Source: Intrasporangium_A sp051961875
GTDB lineage: Bacteria; Actinomycetota; Actinomycetes; Actinomycetales; Dermatophilaceae
Assembly (NCBI RefSeq): GCF_051961875.1
Contig: NZ_JBQCCV010000136.1
Location: 1-11,198 of the forward strand
Direction: 5' to 3'
DNA length: 11,198 nt
Shown here: piece by piece, positions 5,829 to 11,198 of the stretch
Layout of the letters: each line of letters starts with the position of its first letter
Position numbering within the stretch: position 1 is the first letter of the stretch
Translations under genes and position numbers: made by a program
Notes under the pieces: model-generated
Seen by the model: only the letters and a program-made list of their open reading frames with translations
The model's database searches: none
Told to the model about the DNA's origin: nothing

Positions 5829-7028
5829 GTGGATCTCTTCGAGTACCAAGCTCGCGACCTGTTCGAGGCGCATGGCGTGCCGGTGCTGGCCGGCGCCACC
5901 GCCACGACCCCTGCGCAGGCCCGTGACGCGGCCGAGCGCATCGGTGCGAACTCAGGCGGCGTGACGGTCGTCAAGGCACAGGTCAAGACGGGTGGCCGGG
6001 GCAAGGCCGGCGGCGTGAAGGTCGCCAGGAGCGCGGACGAAGCAGAGCAGCTCGCGGGCCAGATCCTCGGCATGGACATCAAGGGCCACACCGTCGGCAC
6101 GGTCATGATCGCGGCCGGCGCGAAGATCGCCGAGGAGTACTACTTCTCGCTCCTGCTCGACCGGGCGAACCGCAGCTACCTCGCCATGTGCTCCAAGGAG
6201 GGCGGCATGGAGATCGAGCAGCTCGCGGTCGAGCGGCCCGAGGCGCTCGCCAAGGTCGAGGTGGACCCGAACGTCGGCATCGACGACGCCAAGGCGCGGG
6301 AGATCGTCGAGGCGGCCGGCTTCGACGAGGCGACCGGTGCGGCCATCGTCCCGGTCCTGAAGACCCTGTGGACCGTCTACCACGACGAGGACGCGACGCT
6401 CGTCGAGGTCAACCCGCTCGTCAAGACCGAGGACGGCTCGATCATCGCCCTCGACGGCAAGGTGACCCTCGACGGCAACGCCGACTTCCGGCACCCCGAC
6501 CACGAGGCGCTCGAGGACAAGGCCGCGGCCAACCCGCTCGAGGCGGAGGCCAAGGAGAAGGGCCTCAACTACGTCAAGCTCGACGGCTCGGTCGGCATCA
6601 TCGGCAACGGCGCGGGCCTCGTCATGAGCACCCTCGACGTCGTCGCCTACGCCGGAGAACAGCTCAACGGATCGGCGGGCGGTGACTCCATCAAGCCCGC
6701 GAACTTCCTCGACATCGGCGGCGGCGCCTCGGCCGAGGTCATGGCAAACGGGCTGCACATCATCCTCGGTGACGAGCAGGTCAAGTCCGTCTTCGTCAAC
6801 GTGTTCGGCGGGATCACTGCGTGCGACCAGGTCGCCAAGGGCATCGTCGGTGCCCTCGACGCGCTCGGCGACCAGGCGACCAAGCCGCTCGTGGTGCGCC
6901 TCGACGGCAACAACGTCGAGGAGGGCCGGCGCATCCTGGCCGAGCGCAACCACCCCCTGGTGACCATCGAGCCGACGATGGACGGCGCCGCGCGCAAGGC
7001 CGCCGAGCTCGCCGCCGCGGCGAACTGA
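5829..7028 (+). CDS. sucC: Succinyl-CoA synthetase (ADP-forming type) beta subunit
   Basis: This 399-residue protein starts at GTG 5829 (MDLFEYQARDLFEAHGVPV), the universal start of SucC, so the start is secure. It is slightly longer than the 388-residue E. coli protein. The N-terminal ATP-grasp domain includes KAQVKTGGRGKAGG (49-62), which contacts the nucleotide. N195 (VEVNPLV) and D209 (ALDGKV) fit the Mg2+ ligands. The C-terminal CoA-ligase domain (about 250-399) includes GSVGIIGNGAGLVM and NVFGGITACDQVAKGI (324-339), whose helix faces the phosphohistidine of the alpha subunit. With SucD it interconverts succinyl-CoA and succinate with nucleoside diphosphate phosphorylation in the citric acid cycle, in the cytosol. 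The nucleotide preference (ADP or GDP) is not settled by the sequence. It forms an operon with sucD, 36 bases downstream, bounded on both sides by related hairpins. Confidence 0.98.
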   Translation: MDLFEYQARDLFEAHGVPVLAGATATTPAQARDAAERIGANSGGVTVVKAQVKTGGRGKAGGVKVARSADEAEQLAGQILGMDIKGHTVGTVMIAAGAKIAEEYYFSLLLDRANRSYLAMCSKEGGMEIEQLAVERPEALAKVEVDPNVGIDDAKAREIVEAAGFDEATGAAIVPVLKTLWTVYHDEDATLVEVNPLVKTEDGSIIALDGKVTLDGNADFRHPDHEALEDKAAANPLEAEAKEKGLNYVKLDGSVGIIGNGAGLVMSTLDVVAYAGEQLNGSAGGDSIKPANFLDIGGGASAEVMANGLHIILGDEQVKSVFVNVFGGITACDQVAKGIVGALDALGDQATKPLVVRLDGNNVEEGRRILAERNHPLVTIEPTMDGAARKAAELAAAAN

Positions 7029-7064
7029 CCCCGAGACACGACGAGCGAAAGAGACAGACGAACC

Positions 7065-7961
7065 ATGGCTATCTTCTTGAACGCTGACTCGAAGGTCATC
7101 GTGCAGGGCATGACCGGCTCCGAGGGCATGAAGCACACGCAGCGGATGCTCAAGTCCGGCACCGACATCGTCGGTGGCGTCAACCCGCGCAAGGCCGGCA
7201 CGACGGTCGACTTCGAGGGCGGCGTGTCCGTCCCCGTGTTCGGCACGGTGCAGGAGGCGATCGACGCGACGGGCGCGAACGTCACGGTGATCTTCGTCCC
7301 GGCCAAGTTCACCAAGGACGCGGCCATCGAGGCGATCGACGCGGAGATCCCGCTCGCGGTCGTCATCACCGAGGGCGTCGCCGTCCGGGACAGCGCCGAG
7401 TTCTTCAACTACGCGCAGAGCAAGGGCAAGACCCGCATCATCGGCCCGAACTGCCCCGGCCTGATCACCCCCGGCGTGTCGAACGCCGGCATCATCCCGG
7501 CGGACATCTCCGGCGGCGGCCGCATCGGCCTCGTCTCCAAGTCGGGGACGCTGACCTACCAGATGATGTACGAGCTGCGGGACTTCGGCTTCTCGACCGC
7601 GGTCGGCATCGGCGGTGACCCGATCATCGGCACGACCCACATCGACTGCCTCGAGGCCTTCCAGAACGACCCCGACACCGACGCGATCGTCATGATCGGC
7701 GAGATCGGCGGCGACGCCGAGGAGCGCGCGGCCGCGTACATCAAGGAGCACGTGACGAAGCCGGTCATCGGCTACGTCGCCGGCTTCACCGCCCCCGAGG
7801 GCAAGACGATGGGCCACGCCGGCGCCATCGTCTCCGGCTCGTCCGGGACGGCCGCCGCCAAGAAGGAGGCCCTGGAGGCCGCGGGCGTCAAGGTCGGCAA
7901 GACGCCGTCCGAGGCGGCCGAGCTCATGCGGCAGGTCATGCAGGCCCTCGCCGCGAAGTAG
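7065..7961 (+). CDS. sucD: Succinyl-CoA synthetase alpha subunit
   Basis: This 298-residue protein starts at ATG 7065 (MAIFLNADSKVIVQGMTGSEG), a standard SucD beginning. The ribosome site is only a weak purine run (GAAAGAGA, about 7047-7054). The N-terminal CoA-binding Rossmann domain covers about residues 1-145 and includes QGMTGSEGMKHT and GPNCPGLITPG (127-137). The ligase domain (146-298) has the loop FTAPEGKTMGHAGAI, with H251 as the histidine phosphorylated during catalysis, then SGSSGTAAAKKEAL. All key residues are present. It partners SucC in the citric acid cycle and lies directly downstream of it. The operon ends at a very strong hairpin 14 bases after the stop. Confidence 0.98.
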   Translation: MAIFLNADSKVIVQGMTGSEGMKHTQRMLKSGTDIVGGVNPRKAGTTVDFEGGVSVPVFGTVQEAIDATGANVTVIFVPAKFTKDAAIEAIDAEIPLAVVITEGVAVRDSAEFFNYAQSKGKTRIIGPNCPGLITPGVSNAGIIPADISGGGRIGLVSKSGTLTYQMMYELRDFGFSTAVGIGGDPIIGTTHIDCLEAFQNDPDTDAIVMIGEIGGDAEERAAAYIKEHVTKPVIGYVAGFTAPEGKTMGHAGAIVSGSSGTAAAKKEALEAAGVKVGKTPSEAAELMRQVMQALAAK

Positions 7962-7975
7962 CCCACCACCCGCTC

Positions 7976-8018
7976 ACAGAGGTATGCCGCTGAGCCCAGC
8001 TCAGCGGCATACCTCTGT
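7976..8018. terminator. Strong hairpin terminator after sucCD (20-base perfect arms)
   Basis: Arms at 7976-7995 and 7999-8018 are perfectly complementary over 20 bases with a 3-base CCA loop. The left arm contains GGTATGCCGCT and the right arm AGCGGCATACC, the same word that forms the hairpin before sucC. It begins 14 bases after the sucD stop and has no U run, so it fits a U-less actinobacterial terminator. Its symmetry would let it work in both directions. Confidence 0.8.
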
Positions 8019-8087
8019 CTTGTGGGCGGCTCAGCGCACGGACCCGGCGACCTTCGAACCCGTCGGCGTGGGGACTCGCGTGGGGCG

Positions 8088-9389
8088 ATGAGTCTTGTGA
8101 CCATGGCGGGACCGATGTCAGGAGTGAGTCCAACGTCCAGCCCCACCTCGTCAGCCCTGCCCACCGCGGCCCGCGCCGGCCTCGTCACCGCCCTCGCCAC
8201 GTGGGCCGTCGTCGTGCTTCCCGCCCTCGTCGGATGGGTCAGCGCCCCGGAGAGCTCGCTCGGCTGGTGGTCTGGGACGGCGGTCGGGAGCGCGATCTGG
8301 TTCCTCGGCCACAGCCAGTCGATCAGCGGCCCGGGAATCGCCGTGTCGACGACCCCGTTGCTGCTGCTCGCGGTCTTCGTCGTCATCGCCTGGCGGGTGT
8401 CACGGCGGCTGGTGCTCGGCGCGCGGGCTCGGGTGCGGCGCTCGGAGTGGGACGCGGTGCTGTGGCGCGGGGTCGTGCCGGGATACCTGCTCGGCTACGT
8501 CATCGCCGCGGCCATCTTCGCCGCGCTGACCCTGGCTGGCTCGGTCCACCCCGACCCGATGGGCATCGTCGGCGCCCTCCTCGTGCCGGTCCTCGGACTG
8601 GCCATCGTGCTGGTCCGCCCGGGGCAGGACACCACGCCTGACCTTCTCGAGCGGGCTCTTGCGGCGCTGCCCCGCTGGAGCGCGACCGCGTGGCGGGCCG
8701 CGACCCGTGGCGCGCTGCTGCTCCTCGCGGCCGGGATGGTGCTCGTCGTCCTCCGCCTGATCCTCTCCCTGGGCGCCGTGCTCCGGATCCAGGGTGAGTA
8801 TGGCGCGGACCTCGTCGCCGGCATCGTGCTCGCCGTCGCGCAGGTCGCCTTCCTCGGCAACGCCGCGACGTGGGGGCTGGCCTTCCTCGCCGGGCCCGGG
8901 TTCTCGGTGGCCGTCGACGGGCTGGTCTCGCCGGCCGGCGCCCACCCGGGGCTCATGCCGCTCATCCCGATCCTCGGGTCGCTCCCCGAGGACGCGACCT
9001 ACCCCGGCGCGATGTGGGCCGTCGTGGCCGTGCCTGTCGTGCTCGGCGGCGTGATCGCCTGTCGGGTCGACCGGCTGCTCGGGCGGTCGCGGTGGCGGGA
9101 CCGGCTCGGGGCGATGGTCGCCGCGAGTGTCGGTGCGACGCTGCTCGTCACCGGGCTGACGGCGCTCGCGAACGGCGCGATGGGCCTCGAACGGCTGCGC
9201 TCGGTCGGGGTGGACGTCTGGCCGTTCGCCGGCTGCCTGCTCGGCGAGCTCCTCCTCGGAGCCGCGCTCTGGCTCCTCGTCGCGCTCTATCGAGACCACG
9301 TCAAGGGGCGCCGAAACCGGGTCGGCGAGGAGGACGCGACGAAGGGCGCCCCCGCTCCCTCGGAGCACGGACGGCGCAGCCGCGCCTGA
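8088..9389 (+). CDS. DUF6350 / PerM-like polytopic membrane protein
   Basis: From ATG 8088 the product is 433 residues. Other in-frame starts are GTG 8022, which lies right against the hairpin and is unlikely, and ATG 8103 and ATG 8115; none has a good ribosome site. The hydrophilic, Ser/Thr/Pro-rich N-terminus is followed by about nine to eleven hydrophobic segments. The conserved stretch near residues 258-301 (FLGNAATWGLAFLAGPGF, then SPAGAHPGLMPLIPILGSLP) is the hallmark of the DUF6350 family. Its mycobacterial member PerM is a membrane protein tied to cell division and persistence. The C-terminus (about 405-433) is charged and probably cytoplasmic. The place between sucCD and purN-purH is typical for actinobacteria. 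The biochemical function is unknown. The family is assigned from remembered motif and gene order. Confidence 0.82.
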   Translation: MSLVTMAGPMSGVSPTSSPTSSALPTAARAGLVTALATWAVVVLPALVGWVSAPESSLGWWSGTAVGSAIWFLGHSQSISGPGIAVSTTPLLLLAVFVVIAWRVSRRLVLGARARVRRSEWDAVLWRGVVPGYLLGYVIAAAIFAALTLAGSVHPDPMGIVGALLVPVLGLAIVLVRPGQDTTPDLLERALAALPRWSATAWRAATRGALLLLAAGMVLVVLRLILSLGAVLRIQGEYGADLVAGIVLAVAQVAFLGNAATWGLAFLAGPGFSVAVDGLVSPAGAHPGLMPLIPILGSLPEDATYPGAMWAVVAVPVVLGGVIACRVDRLLGRSRWRDRLGAMVAASVGATLLVTGLTALANGAMGLERLRSVGVDVWPFAGCLLGELLLGAALWLLVALYRDHVKGRRNRVGEEDATKGAPAPSEHGRRSRA

Positions 9390-9406
9390 CCGTTCCGTTC
9401 TCGTAG

Positions 9407-9445
9407 GTCGACCGGTCGACGGGGGGAAAGTGACCGGTCGACGGG
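9407..9445. terminator. Direct-repeat/hairpin terminator between convergent genes
   Basis: GACCGGTCGACGGG occurs twice (9410-9423 and 9432-9445), 22 bases apart. GTCGACCGGTC (9407-9417) can pair with GACCGGTCGAC (9432-9442) to give an 11-base stem. The first copy also lies in a 14-base perfect palindrome (9407-9420). Its place between two converging stops suggests bidirectional termination. Confidence 0.5.
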
Positions 9446-9856
9446 TTATTTGACGATGAAGTCCATGCCGAGGGGGCCCTGCTTGCGGATCTCCTCGCAC
9501 GCTGCCCGGCCGTGGCTCGTCAGGGCACCGGACATGCACTTCTCGTACGCGCTGACGCTCGGGTAGAACACGGCCTGCATCGCGAGGCTGCCGAGGAGCA
9601 GGCCGGTCAGGGCGAGGGTGACGACCGGCCAGAGCCGTTCCCGGCCGGTGCGGCCACGAAGGAACTGCAGGAGCCGGACGGTCAGGACGATGGCGATGAC
9701 GAAGGGGAGTGCGGCGACGAACCGCTTCGGCAGCGGCAGGTACATCGCGACGATCCCGAGCAGGACGAGGAGCGACACCGGCAGGGTTCGCTTGGCCTTC
9801 TCGCGGGCGAAGGCGATCTCTCGTGGTTCGGGTCGCACCGCCCCATGGTGGCCCAT
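9446..9856 (-). CDS. Small three-helix membrane protein, unknown function
   Basis: This 136-residue protein is read from ATG 9856 to TAA 9448-9446. A basic N-terminus (EPREIAFAREKAKRT) precedes three hydrophobic segments at about 25-43, 47-64 and 77-97. A C-terminal tail of some 35 residues follows, with two cysteines (YEKCMSGALTSHGRAACEEI), which could form a disulfide if outside the membrane. It converges on the DUF6350 gene and is divergent from purN, with only 38 bases between the two starts. No ribosome site is seen, so the exact start is uncertain; a GTG six codons downstream is another option. I do not recognise a family. Coding status is supported by the strongly membrane-type translation and by the tidy fit between its neighbours. 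Confidence 0.72.
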   Translation of the reverse strand: MGHHGAVRPEPREIAFAREKAKRTLPVSLLVLLGIVAMYLPLPKRFVAALPFVIAIVLTVRLLQFLRGRTGRERLWPVVTLALTGLLLGSLAMQAVFYPSVSAYEKCMSGALTSHGRAACEEIRKQGPLGMDFIVK

Positions 9857-9881
9857 CCGGGGCCGTTAGCCGAAACCGGGC

Positions 9882-9887
9882 TACACT
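9882..9887 (+). promoter_or_regulatory. -10 box of a probably leaderless purN promoter
   Basis: TACACT at 9882-9887 fits the TAnnnT -10 consensus. Seven bases separate it from GTG 9895, so transcription would start at or next to the first base of the start codon. No Shine-Dalgarno sequence is present. The -35 region is weak. Confidence 0.5.
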
Positions 9888-9894
9888 CGCCGCC

Positions 9895-10527
9895 GTGCCG
9901 AGCGATGAGACACGGGCCCCTGTCGACGTCGTCGTCCTCGTGTCTGGGTCGGGCACCCTGCTCCAGGCCCTCATCGACGCCGCCGCCGACAGCACGTATG
10001 GCGTCCGGATCGCTGCCGTCGGCGCCGACCGGGACGGCATCGCCGGGCTGGAGCGTGCCGAGCGCGCGGGGATCCCGACGTTCGTGTGCCGGGTCAAGGA
10101 CTATGCGAGCCGGGACGAGTGGGATGCGGCGCTGACCGAGCGGACAGCGGCATACGACCCGGGGCTTGTGGTCTCAGCGGGCTTTCTCAAGCTCGTCGGG
10201 GCGGCGTTTCTCGCCCGGTTCGGTGGCCGCTACCTCAACAGCCACAACGCGCTGCTCCCGTCGTTCCCTGGCATCCACGGTCCTCGCGACGCCCTGGAGT
10301 ACGGGGTCAGGATCGCGGGGGCGACGCTCTTCGTCGTCGACGAGGGCGTCGACACCGGCGCGATCGTCGCCCAGTGCGCCGTGCCGGTCCTCGACGACGA
10401 CACGGAGGAGAGCCTGACCGAGCGGATCAAGCAGGCCGAGCGGCCGCAGCTCGTCGAGTACGTCGGCCGGATGGCGCGCGAGGGCTTCGTCGTCGACGGG
10501 CGACGGGTTCGGCTGGGTCGGGCCTGA
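9895..10527 (+). CDS. purN: Phosphoribosylglycinamide formyltransferase (GART), folate-dependent
   Basis: This 210-residue protein starts at GTG 9895; PurN is normally 190-215 residues. The frame is open upstream to 9709, but the family begins at VDVVVLVSGSGTLLQALID (residues 10-28), so 9895 fits and is supported by a -10 box seven bases before it. SGSGTLLQ is the phosphate-binding loop. N115 and H117 in YLNSHNALLPSFPGIHG are the catalytic Asn-x-His, and D153 in DEGVDTG is the catalytic Asp. It moves a formyl group from 10-formyltetrahydrofolate to glycinamide ribonucleotide, the third step of purine synthesis, in the cytosol. It lies just upstream of purH, which performs the last two steps. 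The purH riboswitch sits after purN, so purN itself is not under its control. Confidence 0.96.
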   Translation: MPSDETRAPVDVVVLVSGSGTLLQALIDAAADSTYGVRIAAVGADRDGIAGLERAERAGIPTFVCRVKDYASRDEWDAALTERTAAYDPGLVVSAGFLKLVGAAFLARFGGRYLNSHNALLPSFPGIHGPRDALEYGVRIAGATLFVVDEGVDTGAIVAQCAVPVLDDDTEESLTERIKQAERPQLVEYVGRMAREGFVVDGRRVRLGRA

Positions 10528-10538
10528 CCGGTAGTCTG

Positions 10539-10612
10539 GTCACACACGACTGGCGCGGGTGGACCACCACCGGGGAGTGACGCCGGGAGCATCGACCGCC
10601 TGGGTGCTTCCC
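10539..10612 (+). ncRNA. ZTP (pfl) riboswitch upstream of purH
   Basis: The 116-base purN-purH gap holds the conserved pfl/ZTP elements in order. P1 pairs GTCAC (10539-10543) with GTGAC (10577-10581). Next come CGACTGGCG (10547-10555) and a P2 hairpin, GGTGG-ACCA-CCACC (10558-10571), followed directly by CGGGGAG. P3 is GGGAGCA (10585-10591) with TGCTTCCC (10605-10612), with CCGCCTGGG (10596-10604) in its loop. GGCG (10552-10555) can pair with CGCC (10597-10600) as the family's pseudoknot. This class senses ZTP/ZMP, the purH substrate that builds up in folate shortage, and turns on purH or folate genes. The 31 bases between P3 and the start codon include the ribosome site AGGAG (10632-10636). 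No intrinsic terminator is visible, so control at ribosome-site access is likely. Confidence 0.9.
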
Positions 10613-10643
10613 ACCGTTCCGTCCACCTCGCAGGAGTCCGTCC

Positions 10644-11198
10644 GTGTCAGAGAACCGCATCCCGATCAAGCGCGCCCTCGTCTCCGTCTACGACAAGTCC
10701 GGGCTCGAGGAGCTCGTCCAGGGCCTGCACGACGCCGGTGTCGAGCTCGTCTCCACCGGCGGCTCGGCGGCGCTGATCGCCGGGCTCGGGCTGCCCGTGA
10801 CCAAGGTCGAGGACCTCACCGGCTTCCCCGAGTGCCTCGACGGCCGGGTGAAGACGCTGCACCCGCGCGTGCACGCCGGCATCCTGGCCGACCGCCGCCT
10901 CGACTCCCACGTCCAGCAGCTCGCCGACCTCGGCATCGAGCCCTTCGACCTGGTCGTCTCCAACCTCTACCCGTTCGTGCAGACCGTCGCCTCGGGCGCC
11001 ACCCCCGACGAGTGCGTCGAGCAGATCGACATCGGCGGCCCGTCGATGGTCCGCGCGGCCGCCAAGAACCACCCGTCGGTCGCGATCGTCACCTCGCCCG
11101 AGCGGTACGCCGACGTGCTGGCCGCCGTCGCCGAGGGCGGCTTCACCCTGGCCCAGCGCCAGCGGCTGGCCGCCGAGGCGTTCACGCACACCGCGTCG
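10644..11198 (+). CDS. purH: Bifunctional AICAR formyltransferase/IMP cyclohydrolase, N-terminal part (3' truncated)
   Basis: The gene starts at GTG 10644, seven bases after AGGAG. The frame runs open to the window end, giving 185 residues of a protein normally about 510-530 long. The visible part is the IMP cyclohydrolase (MGS-like) domain: RALVSVYDKSGLEEL (10-24), STGGSAALI (37-45), TGFPECLDGRVKTLHPRVHAGIL in the region 59-81, SNLYPF (106-111) and IDIGGPSMVRAAAKNH (128-143). It closes the ring of FAICAR to IMP; the missing C-terminal domain formylates AICAR (ZMP) with 10-formyltetrahydrofolate. A ZTP riboswitch directly upstream ties expression to the level of its own substrate. Confidence 0.97.
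   Translation, partial: MSENRIPIKRALVSVYDKSGLEELVQGLHDAGVELVSTGGSAALIAGLGLPVTKVEDLTGFPECLDGRVKTLHPRVHAGILADRRLDSHVQQLADLGIEPFDLVVSNLYPFVQTVASGATPDECVEQIDIGGPSMVRAAAKNHPSVAIVTSPERYADVLAAVAEGGFTLAQRQRLAAEAFTHTAS

Noticed and set aside
5952..7817. 621-codon open frame on the minus strand opposite sucCD
   Set aside because: It lies wholly antisense to two certain genes. Its Asp/Val/Arg/Leu-rich translation is the usual mirror of high-GC coding DNA and shows no domain.
8400..10097. 565-codon open frame on the minus strand across the DUF6350 gene and purN start
   Set aside because: It is low-complexity Arg/Pro/Glu/Asp translation, antisense to well-supported genes, with no recognisable domain.
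1..11198. CRISPR arrays, insertion sequences, phage genes, tRNA or rRNA genes
   Set aside because: I found no regular spacer-repeat array, transposase or integrase motifs, or tRNA-like cloverleaf. The gene content is chromosomal housekeeping plus one stress-response cluster.

Overview
The window is a stretch of very GC-rich chromosome (roughly 70% G+C) with GTG starts, poorly conserved ribosome sites and the actinobacterial gene neighbourhood pcrA / M23 peptidase / sucC-sucD / DUF6350 membrane protein / purN / purH. This points to an actinomycete, most plausibly a member of the Micrococcales such as the Intrasporangiaceae/Dermatophilaceae. That placement is inferred from gene order and composition, not from a search.

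Left part (1-3138). The 3' part of a PcrA/UvrD helicase gene (+) converges on a secreted coiled-coil M23 endopeptidase gene (-). Upstream of that gene is a two-repeat MtrA-like operator. Next comes a lipase-type alpha/beta hydrolase gene (-).

Middle part (3139-5828), the least ordinary section. An ECF sigma factor gene (-) overlaps by 4 bases (ATGA) a four-helix membrane protein that is probably its anti-sigma partner but has no cysteines and so no zinc-anti-sigma motif. Divergently (+) lie an exported Cu/Zn-superoxide-dismutase-like protein, which keeps the copper ligands but seems to lack the zinc loop, and a stop/start-coupled (TGATG) membrane protein. The shared intergenic region carries two mirror-image ECF-type promoters, both with a TTGTCACCC -35 box and a CGTC -10 box. 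This suggests that the sigma factor drives both its own operon and the SOD-like operon as one envelope or oxidative-stress unit. The promoter position also indicates that the sigma gene starts at about 4298, not at the first possible ATG at 4415.

Right part (5829-11198), housekeeping. It holds sucC-sucD (succinyl-CoA synthetase), a DUF6350/PerM-like polytopic membrane protein, a small convergent three-helix membrane protein, purN (apparently leaderless) and the 5' part of purH. A ZTP (pfl) riboswitch lies in the purN-purH gap and probably controls purH.

The two hairpins flanking sucCD are built from the same 11-base word, AGCGGCATACC, arranged in opposite topologies. Its 9-base core also occurs singly inside the sigma and purN genes, so it may be a genome-wide iterated motif. 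I saw no tRNA, rRNA, CRISPR array, insertion sequence or phage gene.
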